From: Perkinsus olseni
Lineage: Eukaryota > Perkinsozoa > Perkinsida > Perkinsidae
NCBI GenBank assembly: GCA_013115135.1
Contig: JABANP010000064.1
Coordinates: 118,951-182,950, forward strand
Length of the DNA: 64,000 bases
Direction: 5' to 3'
Positions within the stretch are counted from its first letter, which is position 1; each line of letters starts with the position of its first letter. The position numbers and the translations under genes were made by a program. The notes under the pieces are model-generated. The model ran no database searches. It saw only the letters and a program-made list of their open reading frames with translations, and was not told where the DNA came from. Below, piece after piece: positions 1-12,086 of the stretch.

Positions 1-307
1 GCTCCCAACTCATCAGAGGTAGGGACCCCGTGAACTCATCAATACAATCAATCAGCTTATCACTCAGCACACTGTATCGAGCCAAGGAAAACAGAACCAT
101 GCTGGAGGTCAGTCGAAGTGGACCCCGAGCGTACGACGCGACCAGGTACTTGCACGTTGGCCGATGGCGCTGGAACCTCCGATTTCGAGAGGGGTCCTCC
201 TCTGAAGGAGCATGTCTAGCTCGTCTCTGAGACTAGCAATAACACAATGCGAGGGCGTTAGTAAGGGTCATTAAGGATCGTTATACACAATGGCCATGCT
301 CCTAGGT

Positions 308-1004
308 CTACTCCTGCTGATGATTTTCCTGGCCTTCCTCTGAGTCATTCATCAAAACTGCTATCTTCGACCGCAGTTGGGCATTTAGCTCCTCTAAAGC
401 CGCTATCTCTTTCTTAAGCTCGGTCAGGTAAACTGACGGCCTTCCGTCCTCTTCGTTAGCTTCCTCTGACTCGATTCGACCTCGCCCAGGCACCTCGTCT
501 AAGAGTTGCAGCGCCGCCGCCCCGAGTTTGATTTCTGCCTCCTCATACTCTTGGCAGGAGATTCCCAAGTCTATCGTTCCCGCGACGTAACCTGAAGATC
601 TCTCCCAGTAGGTCATTCGCCTCTTGGGGAACACTTTTCCCCATCAGCACAGATACGGGCAAGACCATGAACCCGGAAGGAGGGCTGAGCTCAATTTTCA
701 GCATCTCAGACCCATCGAGGCTCACGTTGCACCACGGTCGCTCGCGAGTACAAATCACGTTGCTATTGATACTGGCATGAAGGAAGGTCAGGTGGCTGAA
801 GTCGCCTAGCAGCTCGAGCCGATATCTTCGCTTTGGCTGCTCTTCAGGTTCGGTCACTAATTCAGAAGTTCTCGATTGTGAATGGTTGAGGACAGGCTTC
901 TCGGTGCCACGCAGCAGACCAATGATCTGATCTCGAGTCCATCTAAAGGGAATTTTGAAGTCATTCAGCTTCGCGCCAGCCACCTCACCGGAGGTCCCAG
1001 TCAA
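308..1004 (-). CDS. Unknown coiled-coil protein, two exons
   Basis: I do not recognise this protein. Two overlapping minus-strand reading frames join cleanly if a 44-nt GT-AG intron at 592-634 is removed: exon 1 is 1004-635, exon 2 is 591-308, ending in TAG. The phase-1 junction keeps the frame. The N-terminal part is mixed and could be a small globular domain. The C-terminal 60 residues are strongly acidic and heptad-like (LKKEIAALEELNAQLRSKIA), which predicts a coiled coil and oligomer formation. The intron length matches the other genes here. The first ATG at 1004 is an assumption; another exon could lie upstream. Existence as a gene is fairly likely, function unknown. Confidence 0.6.
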
Positions 1005-1254
1005 TACTGGCCCTAACTAGCAATGCTCGCAGTTCACTCAGACTCATCACTTCGAAAGGCGTGCTGTGTGCAAAGGACACTCCCACCGCCCACGGCTCAG
1101 CTTGCGCTGGACAGAAGACTCTATTAGGTGACAGTGACAAATTCAAGTTGAAAACTTCGATCCATTAAAACGTGCCAGATGCCAGTACCGGTTTGGCTAG
1201 ACTCTCATCGATGTGCTCGTTAATCGAGGTTACTGTAGCGAATCAGTCCGTGCG

Positions 1255-1415
1255 TTCAACAGACTCCCTTTCCTGAGTTTCAACAGCGCCGCCAAGATCG
1301 ATTTTTACACGTTAATTTCGATCCTGAGCGCGCTCCTGAAATTCAGGACGGGTTTACTGACACCCCCAGTGGTTTCGAATCACCTTATTCATTCTGAAAT
1401 TCGGGAACGGTTCTG
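1255..1415. repeat. Degenerate TTCTGAAATTC-type motif region
   Basis: Several copies of a short CTGAAATTC / TTCTGAAATTCGGGAAC word occur within about 160 bases. The same word recurs at 48.57-48.73 kb. No credible coding frame overlaps it. It is probably a remnant of a dispersed element. The rest of 1016-1660 shows nothing I can name. Confidence 0.35.
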
Positions 1416-1671
1416 AGGCCGTGTCTCAGGAGTAATAATCATCCCCCAACACCGAAGCGTCCCTGTTCAGTAGGGTAATTGTCAAAGTGAGAATCAGTTG
1501 CCACAATCCGCGTCGCTGAGGCGAGTGCTCGCCACGGCCCAAGTGATACGGCCCGGTCGGTCCCGAGCGCTGAGGTTACCCGCACCAAAAATCAATCTGG
1601 TCACACCCCCTTGTTGCATATCCGGTACCGGATCTTCCCTTTAGTTGCTGGCACGTTGTTTCTTGGTAGAC

Positions 1672-1945
1672 GGTGAAAATCTAAGCGAAAGGGCGAAAAT
1701 CTAAGCAAGAGGGCGAAAATCTAAAGAAGGAGAAAAACTAAAGAGAAAAAGACCTAGTGGAGTACTGACCGTAACCCCCGTCAACCCGAAACCCGACTCA
1801 GGTCGCCCTTCGGGCGACCATCACCTCAAACCCGAAGGCCTAGGGTTATAGGTCATAGGTTATCCGAGAGTCAAAAGCGTAATCCCAATCCTCTCCCGGG
1901 CGAGCGAGAAACTTCTTTAGAAAATGGCAACTTTCTTTAGAAATA
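1672..1945. repeat. Short element with 20-bp-spaced CTAAGC/CTAAAG motifs in inverted arms
   Basis: On the left, CTAAGC or CTAAAG starts at 1681, 1701, 1721 and 1738, embedded in GGGCGAAAAT words, so the spacing is close to 20 bp. On the right, TTCTTTAG starts at 1913 and 1933, again 20 bp apart, and is the reverse complement of the left word. Next to the right arm is CGGGCGAGCGAGAAA, similar to the border of the arrays at 51.98 and 56.3 kb. This is the layout of a small non-autonomous element with inverted periodic arms; the element class is inference. Confidence 0.45.
1801..1819. other. Perfect hairpin, 8-bp stem, 3-nt loop
   Basis: GGTCGCCC-TTC-GGGCGACC is a perfect GC-rich inverted repeat located between the two arms of the element at 1672-1945. 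No T-run follows it, so it is not a terminator of bacterial type. Its role is unknown. Confidence 0.6.
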
Positions 1946-2171
1946 TGGTTTTTCCCTTGTTTCTTTGACAATTTGTTCTGCAAGATGCACGAAAAAATCA
2001 CAACTGATACGCAGAGCTGCTCTTCTTCTTCTTCTCGAAGTGTTGTGGACTCACTTTGCAGATGAGCCCGTCTGTTGTACTGCATTTAGAGTACACCACT
2101 AGGGCGCACCACCCTTCCCTCGAACATCCTCATGGTAGCCCTTATCAGTGCCCACGTACTTGTTGTTGACT

Positions 2172-2974
2172 ATGTCCTGGAACGATTACATTTCCCATTA
2201 CCTCCTCTCTGAAGGGAAGTGCTACGCCGGGGCATTGGGCAACTCGTCTGATTATAAACTCTTCGCTGCTCAAGGTGCTGCTGCCGTCTTCGTCTACGCC
2301 TCCCTGACCCGCCGATGGTCGTTCAGGTGCGACCTCTGAGGAGGAAGGCTGGGCCGCGACCTTCTCAGAGGACTTCGTCACTGAGGTGTTGGTCGATGAA
2401 GTCACTGAGCGAACTGAGAGGGTCACAATTAACGAGGCGACGGCTCTTCGGGAGGCCATGGAGACCGGTAGTTTTCAGCGCGGCTTTCGACGGAGTTGGA
2501 CTTCCACGCCTTCAGGAACGACCTCGCAAGGGTTGTTCATTGGTGGCAACAAGTATCGAATTGTTAAGTACGAGACTGATTTTGATTGTGCCGGCCAGGA
2601 GTAAGATTTGGGGATGGTGTGGTATCTGAATGATGTCGAGCTTGTCAGGGTCGTTTGTCTGTTTGGCGCCCTCGGAAAGAAGGGAGTTTGCGTGATCAAC
2701 ACAGGTAAAAGGGTGACACCTCTCTGTCTGAAAACTCCCCTGTTCAGGGACAATGCTTGTGATGGGAATGTACGACGAAGAGCTTGGTCAGACCGGTGGC
2801 AACTGCAAGAGCGCTTGCGCTGCCTTCGCTGAGTACTACCAAGGCCCATCGTCATGGACCTCGGTCATCGGCCACTCTCGCTTAGGTTCTTACTACAGAA
2901 TATGTGATGATTTTAGCGACCGATGGCGTCCGGTGGTGGTGACACGGATTGCTGTTATGATGGGGTTGTGGTAG
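2172..2974 (+). CDS. Profilin, apicomplexan/perkinsid type, five exons
   Basis: Profilin binds actin monomers and promotes filament assembly in the cytosol. The start ATG at 2172 gives MSWNDYISHYLL followed by GKCYAGALGNSSDYKLFAA, which matches the N-terminus of alveolate profilins. Introns with GT-AG ends fit at 2275-2326, 2468-2515, 2601-2648 and 2705-2747 and keep the frame throughout. They join an acidic loop (EEEGW), VTINEATALREAMETG, GLFIGGNKYRIVKYE, the VCLFGALGKKGVCVINTG strand pair, MGMYDEELGQTGGNCKSA and the C-terminal AFAEYY helix. Family members of this type end soon after that helix; here the frame runs on to TAG at 2974, so either the tail is longer or a last intron is missed. 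The intron at 2601 removes an in-frame TAA and is itself a multiple of three. Identification is firm. Confidence 0.92.
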
Positions 2975-4190
2975 TTTCTAAGATGCATTTCGAAGATCAT
3001 TTGCGTTGCGTTGTAGTTGAATTTGGCATGGAGTAGCTTATCCTCACCCAGGTCTTTGCTACCTGACGGGCCTCTCACCGAAGCCTTCCCATGAGCTTCG
3101 CGGTAAATTACCTCGCACGGCGGAGGTAGTAGTGTAGAGCGGTGAACCGTTCTCTTGTTATTCTGATGTATTCATATCGAGGAGGCAAGATCTGTCGTAT
3201 AGAGATGATGTCCAATGCGGCGCAAAGCACCTTTTCCAAGTTCTACCAGAGCTCATGCATTTATCTGAGCGCGCAGCTATACCCCTATACTGGCTAATCA
3301 AGTCCCGGTCGAAGGGGTGCTGCCGAAGAAGAGGATGATGTCCGTGCAGTTCGTGAAGTACGTCTAACTTGAGTCCGGGGCGCTGTTCGAGCGTTTAAGC
3401 TCGGGCTCCCTAGGCGTGGTGCGTGTACTCTCTGGTGGGAGTACTCGGGGCTTGCTGACTCAGCCAGGATGGGAATCAGCTTCCTGTGGTATTATACTTC
3501 AGAGCCTAGGAATCTTAGGTTGAACCTTAGCTTTGGCAGAATCGTAAGTATATCATTTTGTGCCACGATATCTCACTGAAGATGTCATGTTTGAGGGACA
3601 GCGTGCACAACAAAATTTTGTCACAATTCAGACGACCACTCCCTGGTAGCATAGTCCCTGGTAGCTCCTAGATGCCTGTGGGTGCGGTGGTCTTTGCCTC
3701 GAGCATAGTCGACAGCTGTACTCACCGTATGCAACTATGCGGACGGCGTAGGACTAGATACGTTTCCTCTGTAGGCTGCGATCGGAGGCGTGTCTGTGAG
3801 TTCAATGTCCAACGCCGACAATACGGCTAAGTTAGACTAGCATCACCGATGAACCTCTCTATGGGGGATCAGCTCAGCCTGTTGAATAGGCTCTGCTAGT
3901 CAAGCCAAAGAACGTTGCTCTCAGAGCGAGGTCATCGTCAGCTGGGGAACTTCCTTTCCTCCCGGCAGAATCCGCTCCCACAGCTGCGGGGGCTGTGCAC
4001 GACCACGAAGGTGTGACCATGATAAAGTGGAGAGAGGTCGTGTGTGTCCACGGAGACTCCTCGTTGATCAGAGCCTAGCCGCACCCAACGTGATTTTGCA
4101 GTGACTCGAGTGGCTTGCCGAAGACGCTGGAGGACGATATCGTAGCTGCACGAGGGACTACCTACACGCAGGAATTTTTTCGACCGATAA
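2975..4190. other. Intergenic, nothing identified
   Basis: About 1.2 kb without a convincing coding frame, RNA gene or repeat. Frames on both strands are short and lack splice-supported continuation. It presumably holds the promoter of the amidase gene that starts at 4191. Confidence 0.4.
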
Positions 4191-7100
4191 ATGGCATCTT
4201 TCATCACCAAGTGCAGCTTCTGTGGGATCGCGATCGCGCTAGTCGTCGGCCTGTTCGGATTTTTGACTGGCGACATGGTAGGGCCATGGCTAGTGCAGCT
4301 CATCTCACAAGAATTGTCTTCGCCCATGGCGATCAGGTACTGTCCGACCTCGCCGGTCCAGTACCAGTCCTTGGCGAGGGCGGCTACGATGTGAAAGATC
4401 TTGTCGCGCCCTCTGCATCAGGGACGAAGCTCCAGGTAGGTTGGCCGTGTGCGACTAGCATACTTCCAGCGTGCTCGGCAGGTGCTGGCTTGGATACTAG
4501 GCCAGTGGAGAGGTGGTCGTATTATCAGAAGGGCTCTGCTCAATAGCAATCATGTAGGTCTTCGCCTCGACCGTCTGAGTATGACGCTTTTGTGTTAGCC
4601 GGAAACACTGCGGCAACTGTCCCTGCAAGTGGACGAGAGGATACCCTCTCTGGACATGCCCATCCGAAAGACTGAGTAGGTTTGCTGTGGAGGCGTTGTC
4701 ACTGAAGTGTAAGTTAGGCGATGATGACTTCAAGGCTGCACGAAGGATATGCTGACGAGGAGCGTGCTCAGCTTGCAGAGGTAATAACGGTGGAAGCGGC
4801 CCGGGTGTTCAGCAGACAGCCTCTCCTGGGTTTTGAACAGCAGCTCCCAGGATCGTTAAGTTCGATTCCTGAAGTCCGGGGGAGGTTTATTGAACGATTC
4901 CCTTCTTAGCATCAGAAAGGGGCTTCGTCTCTTGCGAAGTGTCGCTATGATGTTCAGAACCCGACGCAGTACCTCAGCCAACTGGACAGTAGCAAATACC
5001 CATACCACTCCATCGAGGACTACCACAGGTTGTACGTCTCTGGCGACCGAACCCCTACCCAGGTCCTCAAGGTGAGTTTGATCGCTTTTTCTTCCGTCTC
5101 GGGAGTGCTTCCATCTCAGCGCGTACTGGCGGCCGTCGGAGAGTTTAACCCGACCATCAAGGCCGTCCAAGATCTCCTTCCGGAGTCCGTCATCATGGCG
5201 ATGGCCACGGCTAGTGAGAGGAGGTACGCCGAAGGGAAGCCGCTGTCTATGCTAGATGGAGTGCCCTTTGCTAGTGAAGGATGAGATAAAGGTGAGTCGA
5301 AGAGGATTCGGTAGGCCAGTCAGAGGCGCTGTTTTCCGGCGTAGATCAAAGGCCTGCCCAACTTGCTCGGCACCAACCCCGAGGCCCCCCTCCCGGGTAA
5401 ACCCAAAGCGGTGAGTGATGTGCTTCTTGACGCCCTTCATCGTTCACCGCTTCATCCTGGCGCAGGAGAAAGAGAATGACCCTGTGGTGCAAGCCCTACT
5501 AGATGCCGGAGCCATTCTACTGGGCACGACTACCATGCACGAGTACGGCGTGTCGCCGCTGGGATACAACAGTAAGGCTGATGCTCTCACCTAGTGGAGA
5601 ATTTTGGAGTATCTTCAGGTTGGTATCAAGGACCGTTGAATGCCTTCAACACCTCCTACTTCACCGGAGGTAGTTCTAGTGGTAGCGCCACAGCAGTAGC
5701 TGCAGGATTGGTAGGTCGCTCTGTGTTTTCCCTTCTGTTTTTGACTGGGACTCACCCTGTGTCTAGGTCCCGTTCGCGATTGGCTTTGACGGTGGTGGAT
5801 CGATCCGCATACCTTCTTCCTGGTCCGGTGTGGTTGGTTTGGCCCCCACCTTTGGACGGGTACTCCCCTCGCTCCGTGATAGTACCCTAGGGAGTCCTCT
5901 ATCAGGTCAACTTTGAGAGTAGCAGCACGCCCGTGTTTTCCACAATCCATTGCGGTCCCATCGCTGCTACTGTGGCTGATGCAGCGCATGTCCTCAAAGT
6001 CATCGGCAATACCAAACACGAAGGTACCACCAGCCGATCACTCCGAGTGGATGAGTTACTCCCATCAGTTCCTCATATCTACGATAGTCTCTATGGCCCC
6101 GACGGCCGACCAGCGGTCCATCTACATGCCCTCACCAGTCCACAGCAGGGCCGGAAGGTCACTGTGGGAATTTTCCAGGACTGGGTGCATCACAGCGATC
6201 CTGAAGTCTACAGAGTGAGCCAGTTGAGTGCTCGCTGCGGTGAGGTATCCATGCGCGGTAGGCGTTTGAGCGGACACTGAATGCGCTCGATTGGAGCGTC
6301 TACAACTTCACCATGCCCAACATGGGAGCCCAAGCTTTGTCCCATGGTGAGTCGGCGGGACTTTTTCAAGTGCATCATTTTTGTTCTCAGCGCTGACGAT
6401 AAGTGCCGAGTTTGCCAAGGTCCTTGACTACGAAATAATTCCTCGATTGGAACCCGGCTCACAGGTGAGCGGCTTCCTTTGGCCGACTGCGGGCCTTCAT
6501 GGTGAGTTTCGTTCAGATTCAACTTGGTATTAGGGCGAGATATCACAGCAGTGGAGAAGCTAGCCATGGACAGGCTGAAGGGATGGTCTATGGAACAATG
6601 GTAACCACAACAGGAGCTTTTCAGCCCACTCACCCTGTGTAGAGATTGCCCATACAGTGCACAATAATTGGCCCACCTTTTAAGTTTTTGCGTGACGTTG
6701 AAGCGCGTTACTCAGATGTTACTGTTATGTACGCTCTTGTAAAGCCTACGACTCCCACTTTTCTACGAGCGGCGCTGTTCTGCCTCAGGATGGCTGTGTT
6801 CGACAAAGTGGACGCAATAGTCATGCCAACATTGCCGCTCACGTCTATCCCTATCACTGAGGACTCCAAGGCCCACGGTGAGAGCTTCGTGTGATTCACT
6901 CGTATGTGTAGCCTAGCCCCTGCCAGGTATCTCCGACTCGCCGCTCTTCGTTAAGATGATGCGCTACATCTGGCCTACCAACTTTTTGGGTTTCCCATCC
7001 ATTACTGTGCCTGTGGGGTACGATGCTCAAGGAATGCCGATCGGCCTGCTGGTGAGTTCTCGTTTGCACGTCGCGGAGATCGCGCTCCGCTCGAAGTGCT

Positions 7101-7266
7101 ATTTCCGTGGAGAGGGAACCACGGGGATGTCCTATTTCCCTAGGTGATGTGCCCACAATGGAAGGATGATGAATGCCTTGCTCTGGCTGAGCAAGTGGAG
7201 AAGGCTGCAGTTGGAGAGCGAAGAAGGCCCTCCGAGAACTGGATCGATACGCTCTCTGAGCTTTAA
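4191..7266 (+). CDS. Amidase-signature hydrolase, copy 1 of 4 (FAAH-like)
   Basis: Amidase-signature enzymes hydrolyse amide bonds with a Ser-Ser-Lys triad; the substrate here is not predictable. Exon 1 (ATG 4191) encodes a hydrophobic segment ([16 protein letters not shown]), suggesting a membrane anchor or signal. Later exons, each ended by GTGAGT or GTAGG donors, align exon by exon with the other three copies. They include [20 protein letters not shown] with the lysine segment, [20 protein letters not shown] (5504-5571), TGGSSSGSA (cis-Ser), [18 protein letters not shown] (nucleophile Ser), [36 protein letters not shown] and the C-terminal [13 protein letters not shown] at 7264. At about 5267-5270 one extra base separates LDGVPF from the conserved VKDEIK block, so the frame is offset by +1 exactly at the catalytic lysine. 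That may be an assembly error, a lesion or recoding. Confidence 0.88.
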
Positions 7267-8074
7267 ATGTCTATGCCACTTCTGATTTTCCTTTGAGTTA
7301 TTCGAATGTTTTTAGGAAGAGTTTCGAACCACCTTTTGTTGAGTTGTTTGTCCCAGTTTATGAGTATAGTGAGACTCGTGGACATAAGTCTCGCCTGCTG
7401 CACTAAGCTTCGTAGCCGCTAGCCTGCACCAAAGGGATCTGCGCAGCTAACGTTTCGTACGCTAGCGCTGTTGGGGTGCCCGCGTGTACCCCTACTAGCT
7501 GCAATCGAACTACGTTATGCCTCCCCAGTCATCCGTCCGGCCATCCCCTCGACGGCCACAACAGGAAAGAGACACGTCCATTGTCCCCTTCGGACTGACA
7601 CCAAACAGCGACCATACGCGAAGCCAACCTCGAGTTGGTCTTCTAAGCCACCTCGTGCAGGGGCCCACGGTGTCACCGTAGGCGACTGCGTTGCGATACG
7701 GAGTCGGCCATGTTCTCTGGCGACGCTAAGATACGTACTTTGAGCTCACTCACGAGGGTGGCGGCCTCCCACGCTTACTCGTGCACGCGCGGACGACGGC
7801 GCGAAGTGAGAAAGAAAAATATCATATGTGCAGGTTTAAGCTTGCCATGTGATTTGTGACGCACGGTGGTACACTTCGTTCGGCTTCCGTCAACCACGCG
7901 AAGGAACACTGGAGATGCTGAAGACGAGTACCGATTGAGGGATACTCGTTATCAAAGGCTCTCACGTGTCACCGTAGAGCACGCATGCTCCCGCGTGACG
8001 GGGGCTCGCTGTCGGAAACGGCGGGATCGTACGGTCCATCAAATTGGCTATATCTCCTTAGGTCTGCCGTTACC
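7267..8074. other. Intergenic between amidase copies 1 and 2
   Basis: Roughly 800 bases with no frame I can support. A pyrimidine-poor TTAG at 8060 just before the next ATG could be a trans-splice acceptor, but that is not testable here. Confidence 0.3.
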
Positions 8075-11000
8075 ATGCGTATCATCATTGCTCTGCTGTT
8101 CTGCCTGAGCAACCCTTCAATGGCTGCCCCAAGCACGGTAGGAAGGCGCCATTTCCTGATACTCTTGCGGCTCTAGTCCTTTGTTTATAGTCCGCGCGAT
8201 TCTCCGCGTACTGTCCTCAAATATCAACTTTAGTCGCGAGTGTATTCCAGCGAGGCAGAAGCCGCGTGATGTTTTTTTTCTAGGAATCTACTGCCCAGCT
8301 GACAGACGCTCAAAGGCAATCTGCTGACAACTATGACCTAAAAACCATGGATGTGATCCCACTGACTGGAATACCGTTGAGGGTGAGACGTTAAGCAAGG
8401 ATGAGTCGGGCGGCCGGGTGCTGTGTGGATGGATACTGCTGCCTCAGCTCGCTGCCTACGCGATGACAGGAACCAATTTTATCAAGAGGACGATACGCTC
8501 ACTCGTAGCGAAGAAGACCTTCAATGACATAGGAGTGAGTCGAGGTTTTCTGGTCGTGCTGGTCGCTCCCGACGGTCGAGCTGCATACCATCTTCGGCGC
8601 AACTCCTGATATCAGTTTGTACCTCTCAGGTGCCTGCTCTCAAGACCTTCGCTGATACCCTTGAAGGAAGGTTGAAATGGCCGTTTTACAGATTGAGTAA
8701 GTTGACTGATGATTGTTATGGTGGCTTCCGTTCATCAAAATTTACAACGGAAATTAGTCCGCTTCGGCTCCGCTGTCCTCCGTGTTCCTCTCAGGCAAAC
8801 AGGCCAGCCCATCGGACGCCGTAGGTCAAGACCCCAGCAAGGTGAACCTTTTACCAAAAGCCGGCCGTTGCGGCACGGTGGCTGTCAAGAGAATTGTGAT
8901 TAGGGAGAAGACCTCACTGGACCCGGGCCCCGACCCTACTACTCCATCGAGGACTACCATCATGCGTTCCTGCAAGGCGCCCTCGACCCATTAGACGTCG
9001 CTGGCGTGAGTGCATTGTTCCCTTCTTGCCAACTCCCACTATTTTATCTTGCAGGTCGTTTACAATCAGGCAAAGTTGCTGAATAAGAGCTTCCACTTTA
9101 TGGCAGAGTTTGCCGATTGGCAATCAATTCAACAGGCTGCCTCAGCCAGCTCGCAGCGCTACAAATGCGGCAAGCCCTTGTCCAAGCTGGACGGCCTTCT
9201 ATTCATCATTAAGGAGGAGATGAGTGTAGCCGGAGGGCAGGGAGTGGATGAATGGTCACCATGGTGCTCCCTCAGGTTGAGCACTTGATGGAACTCGTGG
9301 GAACAAATCCGAGGGACAAGAGGAACCCTCGCGTAGGGAAGTTTGCCGTGAGCACATTCTCGCCATGACGAAATTGGATTGCCTCCTTGCGTCGTGGTGA
9401 TAGACCAAGAACGATCCCGTCATCCAAGCCCTCGTTGATGCTGGAGCTATACCCTTGCGGCACAAGTGTGATGCATGAATATGGTATCAGCCCTGTTGGA
9501 TACAATGGTGAGCTCTCCTCTCACCCACAAGGCGCTCTTGATGCATCCACCCGTCAGTCTGGTATCAAGGACCCCTCAATGTTCACGACCGTACCCGCTA
9601 CACCGGAGGGAGCTCCAGCGGCAGCGCTACTGGGGTGGCCTTGGGACTTGTAAGAGGCAACGCCTTGAGGTGAACTCGTCCTTAGATGAGCTAGTCTTCC
9701 TTCAGTTCACATTTGCTATTGGATTCGACGGAGGCGGATCGGTTAGAGACCCATCAGCATGGTCTGGCGTCGTTGGGGCCATCGCAACCTTCGGCGCAGT
9801 AAGGCTGTGTCTCTGTTCAAAAGAATCGCTCGTTTAGCGTTGGTCGAACTTCGGAGCGGTTCGACCTCCTCCTCCTCGATATAACCGGTGTAACTTCTGC
9901 CGTCTTCTCCAGGTCAAATTCGAGAATGATGAGACTGGAATTTTTACCACACTACACTGTGGTCCGATAACAACCAACGCCAACGATGCAGCCATCGTTC
10001 TCAGCGTCATGGCCAATACTAAAAACCAAGGTGGGTCAGAGCAACTCGGTTAGGGTGAGCAGTCAGTTCGGATGGCGTGGTGATGATAGGTAAGCACTTC
10101 TATGATAAGGTCTACCAGGGGATGTTCGGTGTTCCGATGCCGAAGATCAATTTCGCTCCGCCGTGCCACAACACCTTTACTATCGGCTATGATACTGCCT
10201 GGGTGCATGATAGCGATCCTGAGATCGAGGCGGTGAGTGTATCGTCACAGCTGAACTGCCGAAGTCTAACGGGAGATTACAACCTTCAGATGTTCTACGA
10301 AGTCCATGATTGGATTCAACAGCAGCCGGGGTGGAGTATCAAGGATAACTTTGTCATGACTCACTGGAACGACCAGGCCATATCTCACAGTAGCCACCAG
10401 AACATGGGCTTAAGCATCATCACCCGTACCTTGCTCAGCCTTGACCATCGGTTCCGAATTCCATCAAGCTCACAAGAACGATGTTATTGATATTCTAGAG
10501 CCGAACACCAAGGTGAGTATGGACTGGCCCTTCCAGTGGTACCGCGAGGCTGTTTGTCTGGGCAGATCTCACTTGATCTCGGGAGCGAAGTGGATGAAGG
10601 AATCATCGAAGCGGCGGAGAAGGTGAAGAAGTGGGCCTCGGAGCGATGGTGAGTATGATTCGTAGCCGTGAGGGATTATTTCCGAGCATTCAGGCTGGAA
10701 CAGTTCGAGAAAATGGACGCTATGATGACGCCGTCCATGGCGATTCCGCCACAGATCATACAGAAGGGGGTCAATAAATATGGTAGGGCAAAGAGAATTA
10801 GCCACTGGGATTGAGAACCCTGTGCTGGATCTTCAGGTCTATTCAACGTTACCTTGGTTTCGATCATGACGAGGTACATATGGCCGTCAAATCTTGCGGG
10901 ATTTCCAGCGGTGACGGTGACCATCAAGAACAACAAGGATGGCCTACCCATCGGCATACAGGTGGGGCTGAGATTGACCCGGCGTCTTCAAACCTTCACA

Positions 11001-11153
11001 GATCCTGAGCAGGTGATCTGTCGTCCATTTGAGGACGGCAAATGCTTGGCCATCGCCAGGAAAATCGAGGAGCATTTCGAGGGACAGAGAGAACATCCAG
11101 AGCAATGGATTGATGTTATTCAGGAATCAAGCGGCGTGAATCACGCCCGTTAG
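8075..11153 (+). CDS. Amidase-signature hydrolase, copy 2 of 4
   Basis: The gene begins with a typical secretion signal (MRIIIALLFCLSNPSMAA) at 8075, then an exon ending at a GTAGG donor, so the enzyme is probably lumenal or secreted. Exons follow the same order as copy 4: YDLKTMDVIPLTGIPLR, YYSIEDYHHAFLQG, LSKLDG with FIIKEEM (catalytic Lys), [26 protein letters not shown] (cis-Ser), [20 protein letters not shown] (nucleophile Ser), FTIGYDTAWVHDSDPEIEA, YNLQMFYEVHDWI, RYIWPSNLAGFPAVTVTI and VICRPFEDGKCLAIARKIEE, with the stop at 11151-11153. Copy 4 is its closest relative, with near-identical stretches. At about 9454-9457 there is one extra base between DAGAIP and GTSVMHEYG, which breaks the frame in a strongly conserved exon. 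Otherwise all catalytic residues are present. Confidence 0.88.
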
Positions 11154-12086
11154 TCGCAGTGGATGACTCAGGGTGATGCTGGTGGAAGACGCGGACCTCG
11201 GCCAGCGACATGCCTCACTTTGGGGCGTTGCTAGACTAGCAATGCTAGTCGCCATTTCGCTCACTTTCTCGATTAACTCGTGTTTTCAGTTAACTTTTCT
11301 GAGCTATTTCGGAGGAGTTATTTCCTCGCAGGGGACTCCCATGAACATTCGTTTTTTCGGTTCTTTCACTCAACTTCGATGTTACGCACTTACTCGTTTT
11401 TCCTCGTTTACCATCGAGTATCGAGTTGGAAAGTCTGGGCAACGGGCATGACTGCTGAAAAGGGAACCCCGTCAGACTTTGAGAACCCTCTCAAGATCCA
11501 ACCTCACTCAGTGTGCCAGGCACACTGTGCCTCGCGATGGCCATCTACACTTGGTTTGATCGCGGAAGTGAAAACGCCTTTCGCGAGCTTCGTACGGCTC
11601 TACAACCTGCAAAATGCTACTTCAACAAGGCCACTAAGTGGCCTGAGAAGTGGCCGCCACTTCTCACACCTTCCCCTGCGAACGAGTTGGAGCTTTCAAA
11701 GCATACCAATCGCGAGGTTTCGTTAACAACTTTGAGTGATCCTCGTAGAGTACGACAACCTAAGGGGAGAGCCTCTTCCGTAGGCCTGGCAGGGCGAATC
11801 CCGCTGCTTCTATCCTCGGTTACGGCACAGATTTTCGCCGAACCTAATAAGGGCGTTCTTAAGAACCATGCCCTTGTTCCGCGTCCCCCCTCTCACTCTT
11901 CAACTCTGTACGGTATAAGCTCGGTGAACGGAAGGATGGTCAGCTGAGAAAGAAAGAACCTTCGAGCCTTTTGGCCTTTCCCGCGCTTGGACCTGCGTGC
12001 AAGTCCTGCGTGACGTGAACACGATAAGCGTGACACCAGCGAATGCCTGCGCAAGGAAACTCGTGCTCAGTTTTCTGGACATCATC
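11154..12086. other. Intergenic between amidase copies 2 and 3
   Basis: About 930 bases. Two plus-strand frames of 144-148 codons overlap here, but they have no family resemblance or splice structure and overlap each other in different frames. I treat the region as non-coding. Confidence 0.35.

Noticed and set aside
2601..2648. In-frame stop codon in profilin suggesting readthrough
   Set aside because: A 48-nt GTAAGA...CAG intron removes the stop and gives a better family match.
4115..4546. 143-codon plus-strand frame as an independent gene
   Set aside because: It overlaps the first exons of amidase copy 1 in another frame, whereas the spliced model aligns with the sister genes.
9834..10016. 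Minus-strand frames inside the amidase exons
   Set aside because: They are mirror frames of conserved plus-strand exons; no splice or family support.
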